From: Acanthacorydalis orientalis
Taxonomy: Eukaryota; Arthropoda; Insecta; Megaloptera; Corydalidae
NCBI GenBank assembly: GCA_034766995.1
Contig: CM068322.1
Coordinates: 14,614,310-14,678,309 of the forward strand
Length of the DNA: 64,000 bases
Direction of reading: 5' to 3'
The notes under the pieces were generated by a model. That model searched no databases. It was not told the origin of the DNA and was given only the letters and a program-made list of their open reading frames with translations. Positions 50,621-63,949 of the stretch are shown one piece after another. The position numbers and the translations under genes are program-made. The first letter of the stretch is position 1, and the number at the start of each line of letters is the position of its first letter.

Positions 50621-50883
50621 TGTTCTCAAGATCACATATAAAAAACCATATATAACTGAGAAGGCCATCCTGTTGATTTAGCCAGTTGATTTAAAGACTC
50701 GAAGAACAAACATAGCTTCAAATCATTTCACGTTTCAACTCTTAATTCCGAATAACAGCGAAGCCTTCAGTATGAAACATTATCGTTCGAAAAGTTGTGA
50801 GCCGTGTTCGCGCGACGTCTAATAAAGTTTTTCGTATTTAATATAGTTTGTGCTGTGGAGTCGGCCTCATTTTCGCACAAACA
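50621..50883 (+). mobile_element. Possible solo LTR
   Basis: A 263-bp GC-richer block beginning TGTTCTCAAG and ending CGCACAAACA (TG...CA). It contains ATATAAAAAA near 50637 as a potential TATA box and AATAAAG (50821-50827) as a polyadenylation signal, followed by a T-rich stretch and GTGGAGTCGGCC, an order usual in insect Gypsy or BEL LTRs. No clear target duplication (TATAG/ATAAT) and no second copy were found, so this is a suggestion only. Confidence 0.35.
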
Positions 50884-51720
50884 ATAATCTAAAGTAAATA
50901 ATTATATATTTTTCTCTACTGATTGTATCTAAACTCGATAATTTTAAAAAATAGAAATATACTGTTTCCTCATTTAAACAAATCTCTTGGATTCTGTCAA
51001 CGCAATCATTATTAATTATTGAGTATAAAAACGTTAACAAATTCTATATAAAATTTATTAAATGTTTATTTTTTAAATTATAATTAAGATAAAATTGAGA
51101 AACTATGAGCTTCTTTATATTCAAAAACGGTATAAAAATAATACTTTTCGCATAAATACTTTCTTAATAAGCTCTTTATCGAATAATCGTTCTAAATTTT
51201 GAATTTGTTTTCAATCATTTTTAATTTATTCATTCGTCATAAAAGCATAATTCTTCAAATAATTATGTTAATAAAATATAAAAGATAAACATTTAAAAAC
51301 GATTAATCATTTCTCATACCAGGTAAAAAAATATATATAAAAAACATTACCCAGTAATTATTTCTTGCCCATTAATCAGACAATATATTTTTTACAGTCA
51401 AATGGGTTGATATGTATTATATGTATATAAGTACAGTGTTTTTCATTACCATCGCCACAAATTTACTTTATTATTTGAGAGAGTATAATGAATCCAACAT
51501 TACAATTCTTAATCGTGCACTAAAGTGTACAGGTGGTTTACCCACAATAACCATAAAGGTTTTCGTTAATGAAAAGTAACATAACTCAAAGGAAATTCGT
51601 TCTCTTAGCACATTATTCACTAAACCGACGTGTTAACAGCCAAACCACAATCTCTTGGCTTACATATATAGCTATTTAAATGCATATATATTTCTCAAAA
51701 TACACAAATGTAAGAATATA

Positions 51721-51787
<67 letters not shown>

Positions 51788-52481
51788 TGAAAGAGAAAAA
51801 TTCGATATTGATTTATCTGTTATTAAATAGCATTAAATAAACAGCTTTTTATTAGAAACAATAACAATAAATATTTACAAATTTAATCAAATTAAAAAAA
51901 ATATATCACCACTAATTTATGTTGAAAAAAATAACAATCTGATCGTATTTTCATTTTAAATAAAATATTGTTTTATGCACTTCAATACTTGATTTGTGGG
52001 AATTCTGACGTTAAAATTTCGTGTCCACGAAATATTAAATGAATCTAGCAAATATTAAAATTTAACAAAAGCTAAGAAAAAAAATACTCTTTTACATTGA
52101 GAAAAACACCTACTTATCTAACATTAAATTAAAAATTATACGATATACACAAATACACAATATTAATAAAAAAATATTAAGCATTGAAGGTTTTACAATC
52201 TTTCATCTTAAAACAAAAATATTCTATTAATAGGTTCAAAAAAGTAATTTCGGATAAATACAAATTGAGATAAACACAAAACAGTATTCTGCCTGAGAAT
52301 CCTTTCATCTAAAAATACCTGTGTGGAAGTATTTGAAATTATTTTGAACATTGTATTTGTCCATCAAATGAAGATATAATCTGAATTGGATATGAATATT
52401 GCCGTTAGCTTTTCTAAACAAACTAATATGTAATAAACAACTTCTAATTAAACTGATAAACTACCACCCATGCGTATACAA

Positions 52482-52482
<1 letters not shown>
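50884..52482. other. AT-rich DNA, no gene seen
   Basis: Unique AT-rich sequence with a long (TA)n array at 51724-51784. Nothing else recognised. Confidence 0.55.

Positions 52483-52539
<57 letters not shown>
52483..52539. repeat. (TA)n microsatellite
   Basis: About 28 TA units. Confidence 0.95.
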
Positions 52540-52542
<3 letters not shown>

Positions 52543-53575
52543 ATAAATGATTAAAGAAATGATAACCTCGTGAATGAAAAAAGTATCTCCGAGTAAAAAT
52601 ATTTTTTTTAAATAAGTTAAAGAGAAAATCCGTCTTATAAACATTAATTTTTTCTTTGCTCTTCAATTAGTCGTAATTAGATTTTATTAAAATTCTATTA
52701 TCTCTATATTTTTGAAGAACTATAATTAATAATAAAAAAACAATATGACTCCTTTAAATTCTTTACTAAAAACTAAAGAAATAAATTATAAACAATTTTA
52801 TTGAAATATGACTTTTTGCTAATGAATTATTTTTGAAGAAAAAAAAACTATAAAAAAATTATATGAATATTATTATTATTATGAATATTTTTCCTATTTC
52901 AAAAAGAAAAAATATCGAAACAAACAAAATACAAAATCTAACAAGTAAATCATCAACTGATAAATAATGATTTTATATGAAAAATTAGTAACAAGAAACA
53001 TATGTTTATATATTTCAATAAATTCGAAAATATAGAATATTCAAGGAAAAAACTGATCTATATACCCTGAAAATAACTAATAGTCAAGAAATAAGATTCT
53101 TCTCTAAAGTTGGTTCTCTCATTCAGTTAACATTGATAAATCCAATCATTATATACAAGATAAAATAGTTTGAAGCATTAAAAAAGAAATATAAGCGTTA
53201 AATAGTTTAAATCAAGAGATAATTCAAAAAGTACCTTGAATCCCACGTGATATTCTTGATTAGTATACTTCAAAATATGTAGAAAATGTCCGAACGTCTT
53301 AAGTCCATATCTGTAAACAAATAACACTTCAAAGAAACAATAAAATTTTAATTCATCTATTAAAAATTATCTTTTCTTACAAAAACATGAATAAATTATA
53401 TATCACGTTTAGTTTTATTCAGTTCTAACATCTATCGAACTTTTCAAATCAAGGAATTATTTAATCTAAATAAAATTTAATTTAATTTTAATTTCATCAT
53501 TTATGCAATTGTCTTCATTATTTTTTGTTAAGTATAAATATAATATTAATACAATTAAAGAGTTTGCGATTCTGT

Positions 53576-53630
<55 letters not shown>

Positions 53631-54429
53631 CTGAAATTATGTTAAATTATTGAAATGTTTTCTTTATCGTCTGAAAATAAAACAGAATTGAAAAGACCGC
53701 TCAAACCCATACACCTATCTTATCCATTTATATATTCGAATACAATTGAAATATTTAAATATTCATATAATTTTCGAAATTCAACTGCTCATAAATAAAA
53801 TATAAATGTAAAATCCAACGTGCACATAATCATTCGCAGTTGTATTTTTGGCTTTGCAGAACTTCAGTTTTGTATAGGAAAAACGGAAAAATAAGTTGAA
53901 TAATTCACGAACGTATTAAAATATAAATTACAAACCTTAAATTTAAATCCATCTTTTCAAATAGATAGACGGTCACCATCGTTGTACCGTCACGCAGAAG
54001 ATTCTTCTCAATCGAGCGGATTTCTTTTCCACGGAATTTAATATGAGTCCGAGATACGATGACTTTGTTTTCCTGTTTTTTTTTTATTATTATTATTTCT
54101 ATTATACATCCGCCACGACATAGAATGATGGATTATCCTCAGGGATTAATTCAATAATGTTATGAAGTCTGCAGGTCTTTTATAATTATATCTCAGAATG
54201 AAATTCGCATGCGGAATTTACTTTCTGTATTTTATTATGTAGATTAACACGTACGTGACCATGTGTTATGTGGGTCGGTGGTCGGTGCAAAGGGTTATTG
54301 TTTGTAGCAGTTAACAAATTACTTTTCTGACGTCGACTGATTCTTTATAAATCATTTTTCAGTATACAGATATTTTTAATACTATAGTAGATATATATAT
54401 GCATACACACACACACACATATACATATA
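52540..54429. other. AT-rich DNA, no gene seen
   Basis: Contains (TA)n(TG)n at 53579-53630, a GC-richer block at about 53940-54340, and (TA)n(CA)n at about 54389-54428 bordering the next MITE. Confidence 0.5.
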
Positions 54430-54628
54430 GGTGGTTCAACTTAGGCCTCCACATGAAATTATTAAAAAAAAAACGCAAAAATTAAAAAAAAAACATGTGA
54501 TCTCATATTTAGTACTTAATTTGTTTTTTAGTTTAAAATTGAACTATAATACTAAGTTAAAAATAACAACTTTTCTAACCCCTACTCCCTTTTTTAATAC
54601 TTCCATGTGGAAGCCTAAATTTAACCAC

Positions 54629-54630
<2 letters not shown>
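54430..54630. mobile_element. TA-embedded MITE, copy B
   Basis: The best-preserved copy, 201 bp. Left end GGTGGTTCAACTTAGGCCTC then CACATG; right end (rc) GGGTGGTTAAATTTAGGCTT then CCACATGGAAGTATTAAAAA. The inverted repeats pair over about 38 bases. The AT-rich interior matches copies A and C. TA-type microsatellite DNA lies on both sides, so a TA target duplication is possible but cannot be delimited. Confidence 0.85.

Positions 54631-54688
<58 letters not shown>
54631..54688. repeat. (TA)n right of MITE copy B
   Basis: 29 TA units directly after the MITE terminus. Confidence 0.95.
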
Positions 54689-54690
<2 letters not shown>

Positions 54691-56219
54691 AGAACAGCAA
54701 TATAATAACTTAATATAAAAAAATTAAATAAAATATTAATTAATAATGAAATTTTTTTCAAAGAGCATTAATGTATATATGAAAATGTATGATTTATTTT
54801 TTTTATTTGTTTTACTTTACATTTCTTAATTTAAAACTTTGTTTCAAATAACTTTGTAAATTAATAAATTATGAAAATCAAAAATTTTAAATATTTTTAA
54901 CAATACCTAGTATTCAAAGCTTACAAGTTTTATTTATACTTAACTTTCATTTATTAAAAAATGCATTTAATTTAAGTACAGAAATATTTAATACTTTTTA
55001 TATAAAAAGAATTTTAATATATAACTTCCCTAACGGTTAATTAATCATAAATAATGATATTTAACATGATCAATTGCTATGTATAAGAAAAATATTTAAT
55101 ATTTTCTTACTCAAAACAAAACATCGAATTTAATATAAAAGGCTCGCTAATTTTTTTTTGAATACTAGAAATATTTGTTGATACAAAACTTTGTGCAATT
55201 CTAAATATATTAACATAATGAGTCTCATTTTTTTTACTTTTGTATGATACCAATTTTAAATCGTATAAGTTAAAAATTTCTTAACCGTTTAGCTACTCAA
55301 GACTAAAATAAAAACGTAAGTTTCATATTATCCAATCTTTTAATTTCCATTTTCCTAATAGAAAATGTCGACTATTTGAGCAACTTAAAGTGAACTATCG
55401 TAAAAAAATGAACTAAAATAAATGTACAAGCTTAATGTTAATAGTCACAATTTTGACTTTTATATTATCAGAAATGAAATATTAGCATCATATTTCCAGA
55501 CTGAATATTCAAATAATAGAAAACACAATCCATAAATAATTTTCCATACTTCTCAATTTTCATGTTAATTATCTCCTATTAAAGAAAATATTAAATTAAA
55601 TTATTTCCGCAATTGAAGACATTTCTATAAACGTTTATCTTTTTTAATAAGAACCCAAAATAAAATTTCGGTATTTTCCATTCTTATATGTTACTTAATA
55701 GTCCAAAAATGTTATTGTTACCCAAAATTCGAACATATTATTTTTGAAATATAATCTATATCAAATAAAATAATAATCCAATTATTAAAAAAAACTAGAT
55801 CTAATGAGATTCTTGTGGTCAGCTAAGTGTTATAATACCCGTCATATAACTTTTCATATTTTTTATATTTATTATCTAGTTTAAATTTCCTCATAATAAA
55901 ATTAACGTTAAAAATTTACCGTGATAGTTTCATTTGGTTCAAAGAAAAAATAACTCCAAAATTCGCATCTAGTTTAATATATGTTTGATTGAGTAGGCAA
56001 TCTTCTTCTATAATGGAAAAAATGACAAAAGAGAAAATCAAATGTATGACTGAAACCTTTTATCAAAATTAAATTTAAATAACATTTACAAAACAGCTTT
56101 ACTCTGTTAGAAAAATGTGAGATTAAATAAATGTAACATTAAATATAACAATATTTCATTCATTTAGTTATATTTTGATGAAAACTTTCAATAAAAATAA
56201 AAATTTATACCCTCCCACA

Positions 56220-56258
<39 letters not shown>

Positions 56259-58271
56259 CTTTCCATTTTTAATATTGTCCCAAATTAATATTATCAAAGT
56301 TGTCATAATATGTGTTAGGTATCATCCCGTTTGTTGGTTCGATGCTTTTCTAGCGGAATTAATTAAGATTACAAAAGTTTTGTCATCGTGTTAGACAAGA
56401 GTTTAGAAGTCCCGAATAGCAACACAAATGTACTTCAAATTATCTTACGTGAGTGCAAAGTTCGTTTCGTTTTTATTTTCAGACAAGTTTGTAAGCTCAT
56501 TACTTATTTATGTCGTGTAATTGTTGATAACGATATCGTTGATGCCTTATAACTTATTAAACACGTGCCTATAATATATAACTTTGTTTACCGAAAACAA
56601 TACTCGTTTTGTTTTAATTAAAATGACGTTTGATTACAGCACGCAAAACATGTAAATTGTGAATAATCTATTTAATAGATACTTGTGAAATGTGGTAATA
56701 CATAACGATATATCTCAGTTTTAAATACAACTAAATTATTAAAAGAATAAAAGGTAACATTTAGCAGATTTAAAAACTTAACGGACTAATAAATTAATAT
56801 CGAAGATTTTTTCTCTAATGATCTCTTTTTTATAGGATTAATGGAATAAAAATATTTAAAAACATATGAAAAATCGTAATAAAAAAGTAAATTAGATCAA
56901 TGTTCATACTAACATTTTAAAATTTCATTACACTTTAATCACGATATAAATTTTTGTTCTGATATACAAATTATAGATTATAATTAAAACATTAAAGAAG
57001 AAATGAACTGGTTGTAATAAATAAAAAATTATAAACGGACCGCTTATTTAAAATTTGCTTCGCAATATCAAAATTGATATATAATTATTTTATTTGAAAA
57101 TAAAACACAGACGTGTTACACTTAAAACTAAACAAAATCAATAATATCACATACATCTGTAAAACTACTTTGAATAAATATATACGAGTAGGTAGTTTGT
57201 CGTTCTAAAAATAAAACTCAGTTTAGAAGAACGGTATTAAAATATTTAACCTCGTACTTAATGGAATACAAACTGATGCAGATATCTGATTTATAGATTT
57301 GACGTCACTGCTATTAGAGTTTTAATCAATCAAAAGCATTCGAGCGCTTCGTTACAAGGCGTAGCTTCTGCATTGGCAGGAAAAAGCGTCAATTTAAAGG
57401 AGAAAACAGCAATCTGACATAATGTAATGGTTCAATCCGTGCTTCGCGCCAATTCCAGACGACAGCATCGAGATGTGCGACTCGATGATTTTTTAAATAG
57501 GAAGCATCAATTGTTAATTGATCGTAAAAAAATATTTCTGTAGAAAACTGAACGTAAGTTTTAATCAGGCGTAAACTTCGATCATTAAAAACGTAAATTA
57601 TGGTATTTATGATATTTTACAAGTCTAACAAATAAAAACTTCAAAAAACCAAAGTATAAAAAAAAGATTCACAAGAAAAAAAACGGATACAATCGAAATA
57701 AAAAGTAAAAATATTTATTTGGTGATAATTAGTTATATAAATTATAATTTAAAGTTTATTAAACTGTAATAAAAGTATGTTGGCATGTACAAAATATCCA
57801 AAAACAGAAAATGATCTACGTATAAAAAAAATGATGTATTGAAATATTATCTTATTAAACCTGATATTTACGATCAGGTTTGAGATTCAAATTTTGTAGG
57901 TAATAAAAAAAAACATTTTTATTAATTTTAATCTATATCCGATCAACTATTCTATATATTAAATTTATAAATACTGTTTTCTAACAAAATAACATCTCTA
58001 AATAAAAATAAAAATTCGAATCGAGTCCTATCAAATATATTAACGCCAAGTAGCAGTAATAATCAATTTTAAAAATGTTTACATTCCATACCGGGCATAT
58101 TTGCTTTGAAAATATTAAAAAAATATATTAAACGATACAATATGTATAAAAAATGAAAAAAAATAAAAGGAAAGAAAAATCGTACTTTTCCTGATTAGAA
58201 ACCGAGCCTAGGTTCGAATAATTTGATTGTTAAGAACAGACAATCATAGTCACATATCACATATCTCAAAC
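54689..58271. other. AT-rich DNA, no gene seen
   Basis: A long stretch of unique AT-rich sequence. GC-richer blocks lie at about 56300-56470 and 57290-57500; neither has an ORF or a known motif. A (TA)n array lies at about 56224-56252. Confidence 0.5.
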
Positions 58272-58273
58272 AA

Positions 58274-58323
<50 letters not shown>
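58272..58323. repeat. (CT)n(TA)n array
   Basis: About ten CT units pass into TA repeats that run to the edge of MITE copy C. Confidence 0.92.
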
Positions 58324-58325
<2 letters not shown>

Positions 58326-58517
58326 TGATTCAACTTACGCTTCCACACGAAAATATAAAAAAACACGCAAAAAGACATGTTATCCCCCATTTAATATTAC
58401 AGTTCAATTATATTTTAGTATTGAATTGAATTAAAATACTAAATAAAAAGTAGCGTGACTTTTCTTAACTCCTACACCCCTTTTAATATTTCCATGTAGA
58501 ATTCTAAATTTAATCGG

Positions 58518-58519
<2 letters not shown>
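58324..58519. mobile_element. TA-embedded MITE, copy C
   Basis: 196 bp. Left end GGTGATTCAACTTACGCTTC then CACACG; right end (rc) GGCCGATTAAATTTAGAATT then CTACATGGAAATATTAAAAG. The interior includes CATGTTATCCCCCATTTAAT and CTTAACTCCTACACCCC, shared with the other copies. Pure TA repeats on both sides. Confidence 0.85.
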
Positions 58520-58568
<49 letters not shown>

Positions 58569-58570
58569 TT
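58520..58570. repeat. (TA)n(TATG)n between MITE C and RTE copy
   Basis: TA array changing to TATG units. Confidence 0.9.
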
Positions 58571-58578
58571 ATGCATAT

Positions 58579-58779
58579 ACGAGTCACAAATGTAATAAGA
58601 AGAATAAAGACAATTAAATGGAAGTGAGTAGAGCATGTTGCAAGAAAAAAAGACAACAGAAATTATTAACTAGGAACCAAGTAATATAAAAAAACCAAGA
58701 AAGAGGCATTCAATCGTACAAAATGAAAAATCATAGAAGAGACCTTTATCTAGCAGTGGATTGACAGAGGCTGATGATA

Positions 58780-58780
<1 letters not shown>
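58579..58780 (+). mobile_element. RTE-type LINE 3' end, deleted copy
   Basis: Aligns with 32157-32450 from GAGTCACAAATGTAATAAGA to the tail GACAGAGGCTGATGATAATA, with a gap of about 13 bases after AAGACAAC and another of about 60 bases after AAGAAAGAGGCA. The reading frame is broken by stops. It lies between TA-type arrays on both sides. Confidence 0.82.
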
Positions 58781-58781
<1 letters not shown>

Positions 58782-58810
<29 letters not shown>

Positions 58811-58930
58811 CATACATACATACAAACATACATTTTTATATATATACATACATACATACATACAAACATACATTTATATATATATATATATATACACATA
58901 CATACATACATTTATATATATACATACATA

Positions 58931-58975
<45 letters not shown>
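58782..58975. repeat. (TA)n/(CATA)n compound array
   Basis: A roughly 190-bp array of TA runs alternating with CATACATACATACAAACATA blocks. The CATA block and its flanking TA run are repeated about three times, giving a higher-order tandem unit. Confidence 0.9.
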
Positions 58976-58976
<1 letters not shown>

Positions 58977-59960
58977 TATAAGACTGGATTGATAATATCG
59001 CATTATTTTTATACGGTATTTGAAAAATATAAAAATATTTAATTCTGCCAATTGTAATTATTGAAATAGTTTACACATTTTAACATTGAAAAATTACATA
59101 GTCTTACTATATTGTAATATTTTTCAATTATTTTGATACATAAAATTACAGTGTGACTTTTATCAGAATTTAATAAGTTTAGTCTTATGCGAAAAGTGTA
59201 TATATGTATAAATTCAATGTATGAATAGGCAGAAATGTGTTATATATAATACTGTTTCTGGTCTTAATTAAATACAAATGTTATATTATGAAATTAATCT
59301 ATTAGGCGTTAATAATTTGACTTGATATTATTATATTGTATACACACAATACAGAGATAAGTGAGGCGAAATATTTAATATAAACAGCCGCAAAATGTAA
59401 AATCAATCCTGTTGGTGTAAATCGTATTGTTTCACTTTAAGACGATGGATGACAATGTCAGGGTTACTGTATTGTTGCGGTTTGGGTTGGTCAGTATCAA
59501 GGAGCACTTTAGTAAATACCCTTTGTCCATAGTACAACATTAATTATTCAACAATGTTAGTCTCGCGATTTATAACAGTACGGTTGCACGACTGGTCTCT
59601 TGTCACAGCTTGTTTCGCATACATTCCGAAAAGAAAACACGCCACGTTCGAATGAAACGACATAATTTCAGCTAACTGGTATTGAATACTTTTCTTGTAC
59701 AGTCGGCAAAATGAATTTATTATCTGAAAGTGTCCATGGAAGAAACATGTCCATGTCCATGATATAAAATTGTGAAAAATTAATTATTTGTCTATTATTC
59801 AATTTGATAATACATTTTATCTTTCTAGATTTAATTCAATTTTAGATCAAAAATTTGGCACAATATTAAAAGTGCTCATAAAATGTGATTCATATAGATT
59901 ATTTTCTCATTTTAATTTAGTTTTTAATCAAAATCAGATAAAATCGATTACGTGTGTATG

Positions 59961-60016
<56 letters not shown>

Positions 60017-60293
60017 TTATTAGAACTGTTAAATGAAAAGGATTCATTTTAAAAGGAATGAAAAAATCAAAGTGGTTTTCAACTGCGAATACATTAATAT
60101 TAGTACTTCATAAAAGTTAACAATGACTGATATTGAAATTCTGAACAAAAGCCGTTGATTTATAAAACAAATTCAATAGCTTTTTAACAACACAAAACAT
60201 GTTCATGTATTTTCTGCGTAGCATTAACGTGATGTTTCAGCACATAAATACATAAGATAACATATAATAATCAATACATATGATGCACACATC

Positions 60294-60368
<75 letters not shown>

Positions 60369-61280
60369 ATAACACAATAATATGTATGTATATATTAAAA
60401 AAGATAATACCTTAAATAATATTTTGTGATATTTCTTTACGACTCAGTATAACAATTTTAAATATAACTCACTTTAAATAAATTTGATTTGAGACTAATC
60501 ATTGCTTTTTATTTCGTTAAAGGTACATAACGATTATCTAAAAAGAATCGATTTTGAATAAGTTTTAATTCAAATTGTATTTTTAAACCAAATGTGATTA
60601 AATAACTCAGTAAATATTTATTTAAATAATTCATTGATTTTTGTTAATAAACATTGTTTTCTTTCTTATTTGGATTAATTTTGTCCGGCATAAAAGAAGT
60701 GTTTTTTAGTAATAAAATATATTTTTTACATGCAAGCGATATTAGATTGAAAATAAGAGATTTTTATTTTTGAAAAGCTCATGTACAATAATATAATTTT
60801 TAAAAAAACATTCATATATTTTTTATATCAATTATCAACATTCAAGTATACAGTGAAATAAATAAAAAAAAATAAATTATTTATAATAAAAACTTTGATC
60901 TTTCTCCCTTTTTTAATTTATTGAATAAATTTTATATCAAGTTTATCCTTTTAGAAAAAAGTTCTGCAGTAATACATAAAACATTAATTTAAAATGAAAA
61001 AGTCTTATACATTAAGAGTTTTGAAAGATTGAGACTAATGTTAAAAAAATCGTGAATAATAGAGATATATTTTTTTTCTAAACACTTTTATTTTATATGA
61101 TATATAATACAGTTACTAACTTTAGCTGGCTACATTTTTATTGAATTTAATTACCTTCAACCTATATCATTTTTCTAATGACGATGTTGAAAATATATAT
61201 TTTTATTCATTTTTTTGTTAATCTTTTGATACACTAATCTGTAACATCATTAGCTTTGACATGAATTTATTATCAACGTA

Positions 61281-61332
<52 letters not shown>

Positions 61333-61474
61333 TTCAATCTGAAACTCTAATAAAAAAGCAGGCTTGTAAGAAAAAGTCAGATAACGCTGTAATACATAAG
61401 TCAATAAATTTAATTCAGGGCATTAAAGAAATGGTTGATTAATGTGCAGATTTTATCAGAGGTCATTATATACA

Positions 61475-61528
<54 letters not shown>

Positions 61529-61728
61529 ATAGTGTCCATTATTCTATGCAACGCACCACCGAGTCAACTGTTTTAAGATAAAGCTATATCCAAACTGAAC
61601 ATGATTGTACCCTGTACGATCCTAATGCGTGAACTTACGATCTCGTGTTCTGTGCATATTGAGCAAGTTCATGTGAACTCTGATAACAATGAGACTGTGT
61701 TTATCCTATATTCAAGCTAAAATAATCT
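58976..61728. other. AT-rich DNA with microsatellites, no gene seen
   Basis: A GC-richer block lies at about 59380-59720. Arrays: (TATG)n(TA)n at 59953-60012, (TA)n at 60303-60361, 61282-61330 and 61479-61525. The GC-richer block from 61530 leads into the doubtful ORF. Confidence 0.5.
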
Positions 61729-62064
61729 TTGACCGCAGAAACGAATTTATCTGGCTATTATTTGGACGATTGGTTTTTGCGGATCGTTTTGTTCGTATTG
61801 TTCGGACAACGAATGATATATTTTTTTACAAAATTGCAGTTTCACTATTTGACAGTAGCCATTGAAGCGCAATTAGCAGCCGTTCTATATTCCACTTCAA
61901 ATGATCTATATTTACTAATAATACCTCTTTACAACATTTATATGAATACGGAAATGATGAAAATAGTTAAATTTACCATTTTAAAAATTTTATTTAGTTT
62001 ATGTAAAACGATGATGTGTGCTAATGAACTGGCTAATGTTTCATACCTACTAGTTACCTATTAG
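61729..62064 (+). CDS. Doubtful 111-residue hydrophobic ORF
   Basis: The longest frame in the window without a TA-array or transposon explanation. The translation is hydrophobic, with possible membrane segments at about residues 17-33 (LRIVLFVLFG..IYFF) and 57-70 (SNDLYLLIIPLYNI), then a helix ending SLCKTMMCANELANVSYLLV. The spacing of the last segment vaguely recalls the C-terminal membrane helix of insect gustatory/odorant receptors (C...AN....L), but no diagnostic motif is complete. CTTTGACCGCAG just upstream (61726-61737) could serve as a splice acceptor. A chance ORF is at least as likely. Confidence 0.2.
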   Translation: MTAETNLSGYYLDDWFLRIVLFVLFGQRMIYFFTKLQFHYLTVAIEAQLAAVLYSTSNDLYLLIIPLYNIYMNTEMMKIVKFTILKILFSLCKTMMCANELANVSYLLVTY

Positions 62065-62473
62065 TTTTCAATCACAATTTTAATATAATTGTCCTTTCAG
62101 AATCCAAAGACTGCCATAAAGTATATATATATACATATAATATCAAATAAAATTTTATGCATATGACATCAGCTAGATGGATATTAATATTGTATGTTCA
62201 GAACGCCAAGATAATAATTCATAAATAAGTCAGTAAAACGCATGTATATTTAAATAACAACTCTAATAACTGTACTAGAAAATACATATTTAATTATCAA
62301 ATTTACTTTCTATAAAATAAACTTATTAAATATATTTTAACAAATACATTTCTTCGTTATCAAATGCCTTTTACCCGCTTGTAATATGAAAAGTATTTAT
62401 TTTACAATAAAATTTTAGAATAAAGAAATTAATCACTATCATAATTAAAATAATCATTTCTAGATGAATATAC

Positions 62474-62509
<36 letters not shown>

Positions 62510-63818
62510 AATTCTGTAAAGTAATTGTTTACTTATGCACTTGTTTATACAACACAAAATAATTATTTTATATTACATGCAGACATAATAGTATAGTTAT
62601 ACTCGGCTACATCCAAATAACAAATATTGAGAACAATACAAAACCTAATTTAAAAATTATAAAAATGTTATTCAAACTTTTTTCTCCTTATTTCTTTAAA
62701 GTATTAAATTCTAGTAATTTGAAGTTAGTCATTTCTTGAAAAATTCTCAAAAATTAATTAAATATAAATATACTTATTTAATTCGTCATTATTACGTTTA
62801 TAAGTAACTTAAAATAATAACTAAAAGATCCTTCTGCGTTTACTCAGGATCATAAACTTTGACAGTAACGGAATCTAATCTTATTGGTCTCAAAAAGCAC
62901 TCTATCTTTAAAAAAAAATAATCTAGTGGCAAAATTTTTCAAGTTTTTAACCATAAACTTTTCAAATCGATGTAGAAAATTCAATTACTTACAAACAATA
63001 ATACAAACAAATAATGAAAATGCATTTTATTTAATTAAGATTTACACTACTGCATTAAATCATTTAATAAATCAAACTAGCATTAAAAAAAATAGCCATA
63101 TCTCTTTTAACTTTTTTCTATATATTCCAGAACTCATGTTTCGGTTTTATGCTTTAGATTCTAGTTTAACATTAAACGTAATCTAAAATAAGATTGGTTA
63201 GTTGTGTATACTATGACCAATGTTGATTTAATCAAAATAAGTAAACAAGTCCTTATGCAGGTAGATACCTTGTGGTCTATGACCGCAATGTGCGGAGATA
63301 AGGGTATTACTCTTGGAACGATTTGTTTACGAATTCCAACCTGCATAACATTACATTTGATAACTTCAAATAACATTTTAACTTGGTAAGAAATTTTACT
63401 TCAATTATATTATATATGGAAATTTTCTCTTCCCGGAAAATGTCTGATTTTTTATCAAAATATACATTAACATTTTAAAATATTGTACGATTTATTGTAT
63501 ATAGCAAACGAATAATCACTAGGATCAATTTATATTAAATCCAGTTTTTTTTCTAATTATATAATTATTTATTAAAACAAAAAATTAATGTTTGCAAAAA
63601 ACATTGACATTTCATAATCAAAATGATTGTGTTCGTTTTAAGTTAAATGAATTTATTTCTCAGACAGATAATTAATTGATATAAATGGAAAACGGATTAT
63701 GAATTCAAGCCGAAGTGTATAAAATACCTAATTTCATTTGTCTTATTCAAATGATTTTATTTTCATTCGAGAAATTTAATTACCATATAACCTTCTTCAA
63801 ATTTAGTATTTTATATCC

Positions 63819-63871
<53 letters not shown>

Positions 63872-63946
63872 CAATGTCAATAACGAAATCAATGTAAAAG
63901 CAATAAACTTTAACCACTATACACGATATATACATACACACACATA

Positions 63947-63949
<3 letters not shown>
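62065..63949. other. AT-rich DNA, no gene seen
   Basis: Open frames at 62884-63186 and 63204-63389 are short and unrecognised; the region 63190-63380 is somewhat GC-richer. (TA)n arrays lie at 62477-62506 and 63824-63869. Confidence 0.5.

Noticed and set aside
58190..58230. GGTTCGAA as a tRNA B box
   Set aside because: No A box at a suitable distance and no cloverleaf can be drawn.
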